Assembly (NCBI RefSeq): GCF_019430945.1
Contig: NZ_JAHYCB010000007.1
Span: forward strand, 248,001 to 312,000
Reading direction: 5' to 3'
DNA from: Neorhizobium populisoli
GTDB taxonomy: Bacteria > Pseudomonadota > Alphaproteobacteria > Rhizobiales > Rhizobiaceae
DNA length: 64,000 nt
Part shown: in pieces, positions 1 to 10,241 of the stretch
Layout of the letters: the number at the start of each line of letters is the position of its first letter
Numbering within the stretch: the first letter of the stretch is position 1
Translations under genes and position numbers: made by a program
Notes under the pieces: model-generated
Databases searched by the model: none
Told to the model about the DNA's origin: nothing
The model's input: only the letters and a program-made list of their open reading frames with translations

Positions 1-15
1 AAGCTATTCTGGAAA

Positions 16-45
16 GCAAAAAGGCCGCGCGAGAGCGCAGCCTTT
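16..45 (-). terminator. intrinsic terminator of lolA
   Basis: Read on the minus strand just after the lolA stop, a hairpin with arms AAAGGC+GCGC (one internal mismatch) closes a four-base loop and is followed by five T. It lies 20 bases past the stop codon. Confidence 0.75.
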
Positions 46-65
46 GCGAAGATCGCAATCTGATG

Positions 66-725
66 TCAGCCGCGGTTGCGGACGTCGTCATAAGGAATGT
101 TGAAAACCTTGTCGTCCAGGTTCACGCCGTTCTGCACGTTGTAGATCATCACCGACGTATCCTTGTTCTGGACATCGGTGATCGTCCACTGACGAAGGTC
201 GTATGTCTTGGAATCGAACATCATGGTGATGGTCGAATCGCCGAACACGGTCTTGTTTCCGAGCACGATCGTCGTGAGATCGCTTTCCTGCTTGACGTCG
301 CGGACCATCTGGTTGCCGAGATCGATGCGATCGGCCAGGAGCAGGCTAAGCGGCGTCTTCGACAGCGGATAGAGATCCCAGGTCTTGAGCTTCAGGTTGC
401 CGACGACGACGTTCTTGCCGTCTGCGATGACGCGGATCGGCGACGGGTCCTCGAAGTTGAAGCGCAGCTTGCCGGGGCGCGAGATATAGAATTTGCCGCC
501 GGTCTGTTCGCCGCGCGGGCCGAACTGCACGAACTCGCCCATCATGGTTTTGACGGAGGAGAAGTGGTCGGCAATCTTCTGTGCAGCGGCCGGAGATGCT
601 GCCTGCGCAAAGCTCATGCCGGGATCCAGCGCGGCTGCGGCAAGGCCAACAAGGCCGAGCGAAAATTGCCGGCGTCCGATGGCGCCGGCACCAATGTTCG
701 AAAGGATGGATTTTTGTTTGTTCAT
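66..725 (-). CDS. lolA: LolA-type outer-membrane lipoprotein carrier, Tat-like signal
   Basis: 219-residue exported protein of the LolA/LolB fold, which ferries lipoproteins across the periplasm to the outer membrane. The ATG at 725 has GGAGA just upstream; the frame runs further 5' but without a ribosome site. The N-terminus has paired arginines (R18-R19) in GRRQFSLGL, then a short hydrophobic run and a cleavage region near SFAQA (residues 38-42), so export may be by the Tat route rather than Sec. The body has typical LolA segments (GGKFYISRPGKLRF, then a DP-IRVIADGK strand). It lies 74 bases downstream of ftsK on the same strand, and ftsK-lolA may share a transcript. Family call is secure; the export route is inference. 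Confidence 0.88.
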   Translation of the reverse strand: MNKQKSILSNIGAGAIGRRQFSLGLVGLAAAALDPGMSFAQAASPAAAQKIADHFSSVKTMMGEFVQFGPRGEQTGGKFYISRPGKLRFNFEDPSPIRVIADGKNVVVGNLKLKTWDLYPLSKTPLSLLLADRIDLGNQMVRDVKQESDLTTIVLGNKTVFGDSTITMMFDSKTYDLRQWTITDVQNKDTSVMIYNVQNGVNLDDKVFNIPYDDVRNRG

Positions 726-799
726 TCTGGTCTCCTTCCCTTTATCTTTCGGCGTCAAACGCGGCGTCTTGATGACAATGCTCGGCAATCACGAAAACC

Positions 800-3499
800 T
801 CACCGATCGAGGATATCGCCCTCGGTCGGCACCAGAATCTCGCGTTTGCCGGCGTGGTTTGCCGGCCCGATCAGCCCTTCCTGCTCCATGCGCTCGATGA
901 GCGAAGCAGCACGGTTATAACCTATCCCGAGGCGCCGTTGGATATAGGATGTGGAGGCCTTGCCGTCTTTCAGCACGACTGCCACCGCCTGGTCGTAGGG
1001 ATCGTCCGAATCAGCAAGATTGGAGGTGCCCGCGGATCCACCGTAGCCACCTTCATCCTCGTCCTCATCGGCCGTGATGGCATCGAGATATTGGGGCTGG
1101 CCCTGAGTTTTCAAGTAGGCGACGATATCCTCGACTTCGGTATCGGAGACGAAAGGCCCGTGAACACGCTGAATGCGGCCGCCGCCGGCCATGTAGAGCA
1201 TGTCGCCCATGCCGAGCAGCTGTTCGGCGCCCTGTTCGCCGAGAATCGTGCGGCTGTCGATCTTCGAGGTGACCTGGAAGGAGATGCGGGTCGGGAAGTT
1301 CGCCTTGATCGTACCGGTGATGACATCGACGGACGGGCGCTGGGTCGCCATGATGACGTGAATGCCGGCGGCACGCGCCATCTGGGCCAGGCGCTGCACG
1401 GCGCCTTCGATATCCTTGCCGGCGACCATCATCAGGTCGGCCATTTCGTCGATGATCACGACGATATAGGGGATCGGTGCGAGATCGAATTCTTCCGTCT
1501 CGTACATCGCTTCGCCCGTATGGCGGTCGAAGCCGGTCTGCACGGTGCGGGTCAGAACCTCACCCTTTTCCATCGCCTGCTCGACGCGGCTGTTGAAGCC
1601 GTCGATATTGCGGACGCCGATCTTCGACATCTTCTTGTAGCGCTCTTCCATCTCGCGGACGGTCCATTTGAGCGCAACGACGGCCTTCTTGGGATCGGTA
1701 ACGACTGGCGAAAGCAGATGCGGAATGCCGTCATAAACAGACAATTCGAGCATCTTCGGGTCGATCATGATCAGGCGGCACTTCTCCGGCGTATAGCGGT
1801 AGAGAAGCGACAGAATCATCGTGTTGATGGCAACCGACTTACCGGAACCGGTCGTACCGGCCACCAGCAGATGCGGCATCTTGGCGAGATCGGCCACGAC
1901 CGGCTCGCCGCCGATCGTCTTGCCGAGCGCCATGGCAAGCTTCGCCTTGCTGCCTTCGAAATCCTTGGAGCCGATCATCTCGCGCAGATAGACGGTCTCG
2001 CGGGTACGGTTCGGCAGTTCGATACCGATCGCATTGCGGCCTGGAACGACAGCGACACGGGCGGCAATCGCGCTCATCGAACGGGCGATGTCGTCCGCAA
2101 GACCGATGACGCGTGAGGACTTGATACCGGGTGCAGGCTCGAGTTCGTAAAGCGTCACGACGGGGCCGGGACGGACATGGATGATCTCGCCCTTGACGCC
2201 GAAATCCTCCAGTACGCCTTCAAGCAGACGCGCATTCTGCTCCAGCGCATCGGCGGAAAGCGAGGTGTCGCGGGCAATAGCCTTCGGCTCGTTCAGGAGA
2301 TGCACCGAGGGTAGCTGGAACCCATCGGCCGACAGGAAGGAAGTCTGCGCATCACGGCCGACGCGGGCGCTCGGCTTCGGCGGCGCGGCAGCCGGCGTAA
2401 CACGCGAGGGTGCGCGGCCGCTTGGCGAAACCGGAGCGCGGGAAGCGACGAACGGCGCATCGTCATCCTCGTCGTCATCGGACAGGATGCCGGCCGGACG
2501 TGCCGGCATGTCGAACGGCGGATCGTCGTCGTAATCGTCATCTTCGCCATGCGCCGAGATCGGCGGCGCGGCTACGACGCGGCGAGATGTGCCGGCCCGT
2601 TCGGCAAGACCGTCGAGAGACGGTTCGGCGCGGCGGCCGATATTGGACGGCGTGGCCTTGGCGCGCACGGGTTCGTTCAAAGTGCCGAACTCGTCGTCGT
2701 TGAAATCATAGGGCTGATCGAAATTCATCTGCGCCCGCGGCTTGACGCCAGCAAGCCGGCGCAGACGCGCCTGCGCGGTGTACCAGTAGTGCGCGAGTGC
2801 CCCGAAAGCGAGGAAATTGCCGAAGCCGCCCTCCTCTTCGTCCTCTTCTTCAACTTCTTCGCGGCGCGGACGCGCCTTGACGGCCGCCACCGGCTTGTCT
2901 TCGTCTTCCGATTCCTCTTCGAGAGCCTCTCCGATGAGACCGGAAGCAAACAGCATGAGATAGGCGCAAGGCAGCGTAAAGATGCAGCCGAGCACGGTGG
3001 CCACCATGCCGGTCGGATAGGCGCCGACGAAAAGTGCTGGAAAACGCAGGATCATGTCGCCGATCACTCCACCGATACCGTTCGGGATCGGCCAGGTCAG
3101 CGGCGCCGGAAAACAGCCAAGCGTTGCGGAGGCGAGCAGCGTGCCGCCGCCCCAGGCAGCGAGACGAGCCGGAACGCGGTCATATTTGCGGCCGGAAATC
3201 AGTGCCAGCGCGAAAGCAAGGACGGGCAGCAGCGCGACGATGCTGGCAAGCCCGAAGAACTGCATCATCAGGTCGGCAAAGGTGGCACCGGCACGGCCGA
3301 GAAGATTGGCGGGCGTATTGTCGGTAGCGTAGGAGAAGCTCGGATCGGCCACGTTCCAGGTTGCAAGTGCCGCAACCGCCAGCCCAAGGCCCAAAAATAT
3401 CGCGAAGCCGACCAGCGCCATCGTCTGTCGCCAGACGAACGCGGTGAGCACCAAGCGCGTGGATCGGTTTGCCATCGCCGCCGAACTGCTTCTGCCCAT
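800..3499 (-). CDS. ftsK: DNA translocase FtsK
   Basis: 899-residue septal DNA pump that clears and aligns chromosome termini and activates XerCD at dif during division. Residues 10-190 contain about four membrane segments. An acidic, low-complexity linker (runs of D/E, then proline-rich) follows to about residue 400. The motor has Walker A GTTGSGKS near residue 548, Walker [10 protein letters not shown], and a C-terminal winged-helix gamma domain ending [10 protein letters not shown] that reads polar DNA signals. Start chosen at 3499 ([13 protein letters not shown]) because GAGGAAG lies upstream; the frame is open 20 residues further. Length is usual for rhizobial FtsK. A CtrA-like box lies about 100 bases upstream. 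Confidence 0.95.
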   Translation of the reverse strand: MGRSSSAAMANRSTRLVLTAFVWRQTMALVGFAIFLGLGLAVAALATWNVADPSFSYATDNTPANLLGRAGATFADLMMQFFGLASIVALLPVLAFALALISGRKYDRVPARLAAWGGGTLLASATLGCFPAPLTWPIPNGIGGVIGDMILRFPALFVGAYPTGMVATVLGCIFTLPCAYLMLFASGLIGEALEEESEDEDKPVAAVKARPRREEVEEEDEEEGGFGNFLAFGALAHYWYTAQARLRRLAGVKPRAQMNFDQPYDFNDDEFGTLNEPVRAKATPSNIGRRAEPSLDGLAERAGTSRRVVAAPPISAHGEDDDYDDDPPFDMPARPAGILSDDDEDDDAPFVASRAPVSPSGRAPSRVTPAAAPPKPSARVGRDAQTSFLSADGFQLPSVHLLNEPKAIARDTSLSADALEQNARLLEGVLEDFGVKGEIIHVRPGPVVTLYELEPAPGIKSSRVIGLADDIARSMSAIAARVAVVPGRNAIGIELPNRTRETVYLREMIGSKDFEGSKAKLAMALGKTIGGEPVVADLAKMPHLLVAGTTGSGKSVAINTMILSLLYRYTPEKCRLIMIDPKMLELSVYDGIPHLLSPVVTDPKKAVVALKWTVREMEERYKKMSKIGVRNIDGFNSRVEQAMEKGEVLTRTVQTGFDRHTGEAMYETEEFDLAPIPYIVVIIDEMADLMMVAGKDIEGAVQRLAQMARAAGIHVIMATQRPSVDVITGTIKANFPTRISFQVTSKIDSRTILGEQGAEQLLGMGDMLYMAGGGRIQRVHGPFVSDTEVEDIVAYLKTQGQPQYLDAITADEDEDEGGYGGSAGTSNLADSDDPYDQAVAVVLKDGKASTSYIQRRLGIGYNRAASLIERMEQEGLIGPANHAGKREILVPTEGDILDR

Positions 3500-3593
3500 C
3501 TTTGCTGCCCACTTCCTCGTAACGCAACGCCTCACGCGAATCGGCACGCCGCCGGCCAATTCACGGAATTCCCGTCGGTTATAGCCTGCTGAT

Positions 3594-3612
3594 GGTTAAC
3601 GGCGCTTTAACC
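3594..3612. promoter_or_regulatory. CtrA-type binding box upstream of ftsK
   Basis: GGTTAA and TTAACC form perfect inverted arms around seven bases, giving the full CtrA consensus TTAA-N7-TTAA. It sits 95-113 bases upstream of the ftsK start and outside any gene. CtrA is the alphaproteobacterial cell-cycle master regulator; binding here is inferred from the motif alone. Confidence 0.55.
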
Positions 3613-3643
3613 TCAACGAATGATGAATGTCTAAAATAACCAT

Positions 3644-3670
3644 AAAAAAGCCCGGACCAACGGTCCGGGC
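3644..3670 (-). terminator. intrinsic terminator of glnK-amtB
   Basis: Nine-base perfect stem GCCCGGACC/GGTCCGGGC with a three-base loop, followed on the minus strand by six T. It lies 75 bases past the amtB stop and before the ftsK promoter region. Confidence 0.85.
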
Positions 3671-3744
3671 CAGTGCGGCATCCGCAATCGGACGCCGCGG
3701 CGGGAGATCTGGGAGCGGCAGTCGCCCGCCGCCCATACGATTGA

Positions 3745-5175
3745 TTAGGAGTGGTAAGCAGCTTCGCCGTGGGACGCGAGGTCGAGACCTTCGCGCTCGG
3801 CTTCGACCGGAACGCGCAGGCCGACGATCAGGTCGACGATCTTGTAGAGGATCGCAGAACCGATGCCAGACCACAGCAGGGTGACGATGACACCCTTGGT
3901 CTGTGCCCAGACCTGAGTTGCCGTGCCGGCGTAGCTGGCTGCGAAGTCAGCCGTCGAGTAGTCGACAATGCCGGTACCACCGAGGGCCGGGTTGACGAAT
4001 ACGCCGGTCAGGATGGCGCCGATGATACCGCCGATGCCGTGAACGCCGAAGACGTCAGCCGTATCGTCGTAGCCGAACTTGTTCTTCACAGTCGAAACGA
4101 AGAAGTAGCAGACCGGCGAAACAATCAGGCCCATGATGATGGCGCCCATCGGGCCGACGAAGCCGGCAGCCGGGGTGATGACGACGAGACCGGCGACGGC
4201 ACCCGAGGCAGCACCCAGCATGGAAGCCTTGCCGCGAGCGAAGGTTTCGACGATCGACCAGGCGGCGACGGCAGCCGCGGTGGCAACGAAGGTGTTGAGC
4301 ATAGCGAGCGCAGCGTAGGCGTTCGCCTCGAGGTTGGAACCGGCGTTGAAGCCGAACCAGCCGACCCACAGAAGCGCTGCACCGACCATGGTGAGCGTCA
4401 TGGAGTGCGGAGCCATCATATCCTTGCCGAAGCCGGTGCGCTTGCCGACCATGATCGCGCCGACGAGACCGGCAATACCGGCGTTGATGTGAACCACGGT
4501 GCCGCCTGCGAAGTCGATCGCGCCGAAGCCGAAGATCAGGCCGGTCGGGCCGTCATATGCGCTCGGGCCGCCCCAGAACCAGACCATATGGGCCATCGGG
4601 AAGTAGACGAAGGTAAGCCACAGAATGGTGAAGAGGATGACCGCGGAGAACTTGATACGCTCGGCGAATGCACCGACGATCAGCGCCGGGGTGATCGCGG
4701 CGAAGGTCATCTGGAAGCAGACGAAGACGAGTTCCGGAATGGCTGCACCCTTGGTGAAGCTTTCCGACATCGTTGTGACATCGACGCCAGCCAGGAACAT
4801 CTTGGAGAAGCCGCCGACGAAGCTGTTCAGCGAACCGCCGTCGGTGAAGGCGAGCGAATAACCATAGGTGACCCAGATAATCATCGCGACGGCCGCGATC
4901 ATCATCACCTGCATCAAAACCGACAGCATGTTCTTGGTGCGAACCAGACCGCCATAGAACAGGGCAAGGCCCGGCACGATCATCAGCAGAACGAGAATGG
5001 AAGAGATCAGCATCCAGGTCGTGTCGCCCTTGTCGACCTTCATGACCGGTGCTGCTGCAGCCGCGGCTTCCGCCGCAGGTGCTGCGGCCGTCTGCGCGAA
5101 CGCGACAGCCGGCGCCATCAGGGCCGCGAAAGCAGCGCCCAGGCGTCCGAGAGTGGAAATCTTGTTCAATTGCAT
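3745..5175 (-). CDS. amtB: ammonium transporter AmtB
   Basis: 476-residue Amt/Rh-family channel for ammonium uptake in the inner membrane. A cleavable signal (residues 1-27, ending AVAFAQ) and an Ala-rich periplasmic stretch precede eleven predicted membrane helices. The two pore histidines sit in GGTVVHINAG and VFGVHGIGG. It follows glnK by 28 bases on the same strand, the standard pairing in which the PII trimer plugs the channel when nitrogen is sufficient. The pair should be induced under nitrogen limitation from the sigma54-like element before glnK. A perfect hairpin terminator follows. Confidence 0.96.
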   Translation of the reverse strand: MQLNKISTLGRLGAAFAALMAPAVAFAQTAAAPAAEAAAAAAPVMKVDKGDTTWMLISSILVLLMIVPGLALFYGGLVRTKNMLSVLMQVMMIAAVAMIIWVTYGYSLAFTDGGSLNSFVGGFSKMFLAGVDVTTMSESFTKGAAIPELVFVCFQMTFAAITPALIVGAFAERIKFSAVILFTILWLTFVYFPMAHMVWFWGGPSAYDGPTGLIFGFGAIDFAGGTVVHINAGIAGLVGAIMVGKRTGFGKDMMAPHSMTLTMVGAALLWVGWFGFNAGSNLEANAYAALAMLNTFVATAAAVAAWSIVETFARGKASMLGAASGAVAGLVVITPAAGFVGPMGAIIMGLIVSPVCYFFVSTVKNKFGYDDTADVFGVHGIGGIIGAILTGVFVNPALGGTGIVDYSTADFAASYAGTATQVWAQTKGVIVTLLWSGIGSAILYKIVDLIVGLRVPVEAEREGLDLASHGEAAYHS

Positions 5176-5203
5176 AGCTAAAAAACTCCCCTGTCAGCCG
5201 TGC

Positions 5204-5644
<441 letters not shown>

Positions 5645-5738
5645 GTTTCGAACGGGGGTATAAGTTATTGAAATTTAAAAGCTTATAAAAACGGCGCCAA
5701 GAAACGGGCAATTGGTCGGCGTAAATATGTCTAAAACA

Positions 5739-5762
5739 TGTGCAATCTAAAAATTTTGCACA
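5739..5762. promoter_or_regulatory. palindrome between tesB and glnK
   Basis: Seven-base inverted arms TGTGCAA/TTGCACA around ten A/T-rich bases, immediately past the tesB stop and about 100 bases upstream of the glnK -24 element. It could be an activator site for the sigma54 promoter or a weak tesB terminator. The half-site order is opposite to the usual NtrC consensus, so the role stays open. Confidence 0.3.
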
Positions 5763-5766
5763 AAGA

Positions 5767-6651
5767 TTATGCGTTTGCCTTTTTCCGAATCAGTCCTTCC
5801 TGTGCCACCGATGCGATCAGCACGCCGGAGCGGCTATAAATGCTGCCGCGCGTCATGCCTCGGGCACCGGAAGCACTGGGGCTGTCCTGCGTGTAGAGCA
5901 GCCAGTCGTCGAATGTGACGGATCGGTGAAACCACATGGCATGGTCCAGGCTCGCCGCCTGCAGCTTCAGATCGAAGATCGACGTGCCGTGCGGATAAAG
6001 CGAAGCGTCGAGCAGCGTCATGTCGGAAAGCCAGGCAAGCACCGCATTCCGATAACGTCGATCCTGCGGCACTTCTCCGAGCGTGCGCACCCAGACATCC
6101 TGCCGCGGTTCAAGCTTGTCGCGCGTCAGGTAATGCACCAGCGACGTCGGGCGAACTTCGATCGGCCGTTCGCGCGACCAGTAGCGCCTAACGTTTTCCG
6201 GCGCGCTCTTCATGAAGAGTTCCTTGAACTCCTTCTCGCCCATCAGCTCTTCCGGCTGGGTGACCGCCGGCATGGCGATCTGATGTTCGTATCCATCCTC
6301 TTCGATCTGGAAGGAGACCGACATGGCAAAGATCGCCTTTCCATGCTGCACGGCGACCACACGGCGGGTGTTGAAGCTGGATCCGTCACGGATGCGCTCC
6401 ACCTGGTATAGGATCGGCACCGACGGATCGCCGGGGCGCATAAAATAGGCATGCAGCGAATGGGCAAAGCGATCGTCGTCGACGGTGCGTTGCGCCGCCA
6501 TCAGCGCCTGCGCGATCACTTGTCCGCCAAACACGCGTTGCCAACCGACATCGGGACTGACGCCGCGAAACAGGTTTTCCTCAAGCTTTTCGAGGTCGAG
6601 CGTCGCGATCAGCTCTTCCATGGCGGATCGAAATTCGGGCTGGCGCGACAT
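5767..6651 (-). CDS. tesB: acyl-CoA thioesterase II
   Basis: 294-residue double-hotdog thioesterase that hydrolyses medium- and long-chain acyl-CoA to free acid and CoA in the cytoplasm. TesB signatures are visible: LFRGVSPDVGWQRVFGGQV in the first hotdog, HSLHAYFMRPGDPSVPI, and ASLDHAMWFHR with its acid residue in the second. The start MSRQPEF is chosen because it gives family length; the open frame extends 29 residues upstream into the promoter area of the divergent hydroxylase gene. It precedes glnK on the same strand. Confidence 0.92.
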   Translation of the reverse strand: MSRQPEFRSAMEELIATLDLEKLEENLFRGVSPDVGWQRVFGGQVIAQALMAAQRTVDDDRFAHSLHAYFMRPGDPSVPILYQVERIRDGSSFNTRRVVAVQHGKAIFAMSVSFQIEEDGYEHQIAMPAVTQPEELMGEKEFKELFMKSAPENVRRYWSRERPIEVRPTSLVHYLTRDKLEPRQDVWVRTLGEVPQDRRYRNAVLAWLSDMTLLDASLYPHGTSIFDLKLQAASLDHAMWFHRSVTFDDWLLYTQDSPSASGARGMTRGSIYSRSGVLIASVAQEGLIRKKANA

Positions 6652-6738
6652 TATGACGGTCTCCGGCGGTAGGAAGCGGCGGTTGGATGATCTATATCCA
6701 GGTTGAAAGTTTCTCAAGTCGCACGGGAGTTTGGGCAA

Positions 6739-7965
6739 ATGCCGGACACGCTAGTTGACATGCTGGTTGTAGGTGGCGGTTACGTCGGTCTTGCCGCCGC
6801 TGTGGCGGTCAAGCAGGCTGCGCCGCACCTGAATGTCGAGGTGATCGAAGCGGCCCCCGAACACGTCTGGCAGAAGGACGAGCGCGCGTCGGCAATCATC
6901 GCGGCAGCAACCAAGATGCTCGACGTGCTCGGCGTCTGGAACGAGATCGCCACGGAGGCTCAACCGATCAACCGGATGATCGTCACCGACAGCCGCACCG
7001 CCGATCCCGTCCGCCCCGTTTTCCTGACCTTCGATGGCGAGATCGAGGAAGGCCGGCCCTTCGCCCATATGGTGCCGAATGTCGCCATGGTGCGGGCACT
7101 GCGCGGCGCCGCAGAGCGGCTCGGCATCGCTATTCGCCACGGCCTGATGGCGACCGGCTTCGTGACCACCAGTACCCGCTGCACCGTTTCGCTCTCCGAC
7201 GGCTCGACGGTCGCCACCCGCCTCCTCGTCGCCTGCGACGGCGTGCGCTCCAAACTGCGCGACATGGCCGGCATCAAGACCGTCACCTGGGATTACGGCC
7301 AGTCCGGCATCGTCGCCACCGTTGCCCATGAGCGGCCGCACGAAGGCGTGGCTGAAGAACATTTCCTGCCATCCGGCCCCTTCGCCATCCTGCCGCTCAC
7401 CAACAATCGTTCTTCACTCGTCTGGACCGAACGCACGGCAGAAGCCGATCGTCTCGTCTCGTCGGATGATCTGGTGTTCGAGGAAGAGCTGCAGCGCCGC
7501 TTCGGCCACAAGCTCGGCGATCTGCAGGTCGTTGGCGGCAAGAAAGCCTTCCCGCTTGGCCTGACGCTTGCCCGCGCCTTTGTCGCCCCGCGCTTCGCGC
7601 TTGCCGGCGACGCGGCCCATGGCATCCACCCGATTTCCGGTCAGGGCCTCAACCTCGGCTTCAAGGATGTCGCAGCTTTGGCCGAAACCATCGTTGAAGG
7701 CGATCGCCTCGGCCTCGATATCGGCGCGCTGAACGTGCTTGAGCGCTACCAGTCCTGGCGCCGTTTCGACACCTTCCGCATGGGCGTGACGACGGATGTC
7801 CTGAACCGACTGTTTTCCAACGACATCACCCCGATCCGCATCGCCCGCGACTTCGGGCTGGGTGTGGTAGAGCGGATGCCGAGGTTGAAGAATTTCTTCA
7901 TCGATCAGGCTGCCGGGAAGAGTGGTGAGGGTGGGCCGAAATTGTTGGCAGGCGAGGCGATTTGA
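6739..7965 (+). CDS. UbiH/UbiF-family FAD-dependent hydroxylase
   Basis: 408-residue flavoprotein monooxygenase of the ubiquinone-hydroxylase family. Dinucleotide motif GGGYVGLAAA is at residues 12-21, the mid-protein DG segment is ACDGVRSKLR, and the second FAD motif is ALAGDAAHGIHPISGQGLNLG. Such enzymes add ring hydroxyls during ubiquinone synthesis; which carbon is modified cannot be told from sequence. The ATG at 6739 has GGGAG upstream, while an upstream in-frame start would overlap the divergent tesB leader. It is divergent from tesB. Confidence 0.85.
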   Translation: MPDTLVDMLVVGGGYVGLAAAVAVKQAAPHLNVEVIEAAPEHVWQKDERASAIIAAATKMLDVLGVWNEIATEAQPINRMIVTDSRTADPVRPVFLTFDGEIEEGRPFAHMVPNVAMVRALRGAAERLGIAIRHGLMATGFVTTSTRCTVSLSDGSTVATRLLVACDGVRSKLRDMAGIKTVTWDYGQSGIVATVAHERPHEGVAEEHFLPSGPFAILPLTNNRSSLVWTERTAEADRLVSSDDLVFEEELQRRFGHKLGDLQVVGGKKAFPLGLTLARAFVAPRFALAGDAAHGIHPISGQGLNLGFKDVAALAETIVEGDRLGLDIGALNVLERYQSWRRFDTFRMGVTTDVLNRLFSNDITPIRIARDFGLGVVERMPRLKNFFIDQAAGKSGEGGPKLLAGEAI

Positions 7966-7974
7966 GACATTAGC

Positions 7975-8165
7975 TGCCCCTCATCCGCCCTGCCGGGCAC
8001 CTTCTCCCCACACGCGGGGCGAAGGAAACAAACGGCTAACTCACCGCCTCGATCAACCTCAAAGTAACTCGGTTGATCGGAAAGTCGTTTTTTGGGTGAA
8101 CACAGTGCGGCATATGTCCTTCTCCCCGCGAGCGGGGAGAAGGTGCCGGCAGGCGGATGAGGGGC
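7975..8165. repeat. intergenic inverted-repeat element (RIME-like)
   Basis: About 32-base near-perfect inverted arms, GCCCCTCATCCGCC... at 7975 and its complement ending GCGGATGAGGGGC at 8165, enclose a 110-130 base centre. The centre has a smaller GATCAACC/GGTTGATC inverted pair. Dispersed rhizobial mosaic elements of the RIME type have such arms and sit between genes. It fills the gap between the convergent hydroxylase and Trm112 genes and encodes nothing. Confidence 0.75.
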
Positions 8166-8180
8166 GACACCGCCCTCGCC

Positions 8181-8369
8181 TCAACTCTCGATCTTCCGAG
8201 CCTCCGAAATCAACATGATCGGAATCCCGTCGCGGATCGGATAGGCCAATTGCGCCTTCTCCGAGATCAGCTCGTTGGTTTCCCGATTGAGCGAAAGCCG
8301 GCTCTTGGTCAGCGGGCAGACGAGAAGGTCGAGCAGTTTCGGATCGACCTTGCTGAGTTTTTCATCCAT
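8181..8369 (-). CDS. Trm112-family small protein
   Basis: 62-residue protein of the Trm112/YcaR family, small zinc-ribbon-like partners of methyltransferases in other organisms. The sequence [17 protein letters not shown]...[20 protein letters not shown] is typical. Only one cysteine is left, so zinc binding is unlikely here. It starts 8 bases after the stop of the Lon-N gene and is probably translated with it. Its partner is unknown. Confidence 0.85.
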   Translation of the reverse strand: MDEKLSKVDPKLLDLLVCPLTKSRLSLNRETNELISEKAQLAYPIRDGIPIMLISEARKIES

Positions 8370-8377
8370 CTGCCGGC

Positions 8378-9049
8378 CTATTGCAGGATCGTGTCGGATT
8401 CGTTGAATCCACGCGCCAGAAAGATTTCCGTAATCGCGATCAGCGTCTCAGCTCGGGTTTTCAAATCCGGCGCTTCCAGCAATGCCTGTTTTTCGGCCGG
8501 ACCGAAAGGCGACATCATCGAAAGCGAGTTGACCAGCGTCCGGTTACCGGCCCGCTCGACGCTTTCCCAATCGGCTTCCAGCTTGTTGGCATCCAGATAG
8601 GCCTTGAAGACGCGCAGCAGCTCATGGCGATCGACGGAGCTTTCGTCATCTTCGAGATCGGCCATAAAAGGCGCGATCTTGAAGGTCCGATAAGGATGTC
8701 CGCCACCTACTTCTTCGATCAGGCGGATACGGCATACACCGCTGATCGAGGTGATGTAACGACCATCGCCCGTCTCCGCGAAGGATGTGATCCGGCCGAT
8801 ACAACCGACCGTGGACAACGCCGCACGCGGACTTTCCGCCGCGCCGCCCGCCTCCAGAAGCGATGGCTGTACGATACCGATCAGCCGATCGCCGGTGATC
8901 GCGGCGTCGAACAGAGCGAGGTAACGGGGTTCGAAGATGTTGAGCGGCAGCTGCCCGCCGGGCAGAAGCAATGCACCGGTCAAAGGGAAAACGGGAACCG
9001 TTTCCGGCAAATCTTCGCGTTTCAGATATCTAGCATTGCCCACATGCAT
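8378..9049 (-). CDS. LON substrate-binding (Lon-N) domain protein
   Basis: 223-residue protein made almost wholly of the N-terminal substrate-recognition domain of Lon protease, with no ATPase or protease domain. Diagnostic strands are [27 protein letters not shown] near residue 20 and [18 protein letters not shown]. Stand-alone Lon-N proteins are common in rhizobia and their role is not established. It forms a likely operon with Trm112 and lies downstream of the thioredoxin-TPR gene, from which a strong terminator separates it. Confidence 0.88.
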   Translation of the reverse strand: MHVGNARYLKREDLPETVPVFPLTGALLLPGGQLPLNIFEPRYLALFDAAITGDRLIGIVQPSLLEAGGAAESPRAALSTVGCIGRITSFAETGDGRYITSISGVCRIRLIEEVGGGHPYRTFKIAPFMADLEDDESSVDRHELLRVFKAYLDANKLEADWESVERAGNRTLVNSLSMMSPFGPAEKQALLEAPDLKTRAETLIAITEIFLARGFNESDTILQ

Positions 9050-9167
9050 GGGTCCGACACCTCCCAGATCAGCGGCCAGACCGCGACGTAAATTCGCCGC
9101 TGAGGATAATGTGGGGCAGCCTCGCCATAACGCAAGGCTGATCGTGATTCCGATCCACAGGCCGCGA

Positions 9168-9193
9168 CAAAAGAGGCCGGTAAGACCGGCCTC
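9168..9193 (-). terminator. intrinsic terminator of the thioredoxin-TPR gene
   Basis: Nine-base perfect stem GAGGCCGGT/ACCGGCCTC with a three-base loop, followed by four T on the minus strand, 13 bases past the stop codon. Confidence 0.8.
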
Positions 9194-9205
9194 CTCAAGT
9201 AGATT

Positions 9206-10183
9206 TTATGAAAAAAGGATCGACGACAGACGCCGGCGGGCAGAGATCGTCGCCGGGTCCTTTGGCCCCCAGACCTCGAAGAAGGCGAGCAGCTCGCGGC
9301 GGGCGCCATCGTCCTCGAACGTGCGGTCCTTGCGCATGATCGTCAGAAGATGTTCGGCCGCCTGGTCGCGCTCGCCTTGCACATTGAGGATCTTGGCAAG
9401 CTTCAGGCGGGCGGCGTGGTCGTCCGGGTTGGCAGCGAGATCACGCTCCAGTGCGACGGGATCGCCGAGCTTGCGGGCTTCCTCGATCTGGTCGAGCTTT
9501 TTGGCGACAGCCTGGACGGCAGCATCCTTGGCAAGCTCTTCCGGCAGGGATGCGAGCATCTGGCTGGCACGCTCAGTCTCGCCCATAGCGATCAGGCACT
9601 GCATCATGCCCGCGGCAGCCTTGGCACTTTCCGGATCGGCCTGCAGAACGGCGCCGTAAAGCTGCGCCGCACCCTGAATGTCGCCGCCGGCGAGCAGCGT
9701 TTCCGCCTCAGCAAGTGCTGCCTCGATCTCGGCAGCCTGGTCTGTGCCTTCAGAACCGGCAACCCGTTCAATGAACTGGCGGACCTGGCTTTCCGGAACG
9801 GCACCCATGAAACCGTCGACCGGACGGCCATCGACGAAGGCGATGACGGCCGGGATCGACTGGATGCCGAGCTGGCCTGGGATCGACGGATGATCGTCAA
9901 TGTTCATCTTGACGAGCTTTACCCGACCTTGCGCTTCGTTGACGACCTTTTCGATGATCGGCGTCAGCTGCTTGCACGGGCCGCACCACGGCGCCCAGAA
10001 ATCCACAAGCACCGGCTGCTGCCGCGATGCTTCGATGACGTCCTTGGCGAAGCCGGCTGTGCTGGTGTCGCTGACATAACCACCAGCTGCCGGCGAACCC
10101 GCTGCGGGTCCAGCGCCAAAGCTCGCCGAAGCGGTCATCTGACCACCGTAGGAGCCGCCATAGGGATTGTCGCTGCCGCTCAT
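9206..10183 (-). CDS. thioredoxin-TPR chaperedoxin (CnoX/YbbN family)
   Basis: 325-residue cytoplasmic protein. A Gly/Ser-rich leader covers residues 1-45. A thioredoxin domain with active site WAPWCGPCK near residue 75 follows, then a helical TPR region (residues 150-320) with repeats such as AEAETLLAGGDIQGAAQLYGA. E. coli CnoX has this order and protects proteins from hypochlorite damage, handing them to DnaK and GroEL; here CxxC is complete, so redox activity is possible. The start MSGSDNPYGG has GGGAG six bases upstream. It lies 58 bases downstream of the ProX gene on the same strand. Confidence 0.87.
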   Translation of the reverse strand: MSGSDNPYGGSYGGQMTASASFGAGPAAGSPAAGGYVSDTSTAGFAKDVIEASRQQPVLVDFWAPWCGPCKQLTPIIEKVVNEAQGRVKLVKMNIDDHPSIPGQLGIQSIPAVIAFVDGRPVDGFMGAVPESQVRQFIERVAGSEGTDQAAEIEAALAEAETLLAGGDIQGAAQLYGAVLQADPESAKAAAGMMQCLIAMGETERASQMLASLPEELAKDAAVQAVAKKLDQIEEARKLGDPVALERDLAANPDDHAARLKLAKILNVQGERDQAAEHLLTIMRKDRTFEDDGARRELLAFFEVWGPKDPATISARRRLSSILFS

Positions 10184-10241
10184 GAGTGTTCTCCCGGAAC
10201 GCTTGGGTAATATTGCCTGTTTCGCTGGCAAAGATCGTATG

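Noticed and set aside
3751-5181. 476-residue open frame antisense to amtB
   Set aside because: Exact shadow of amtB with low-complexity D/R/H-rich translation.
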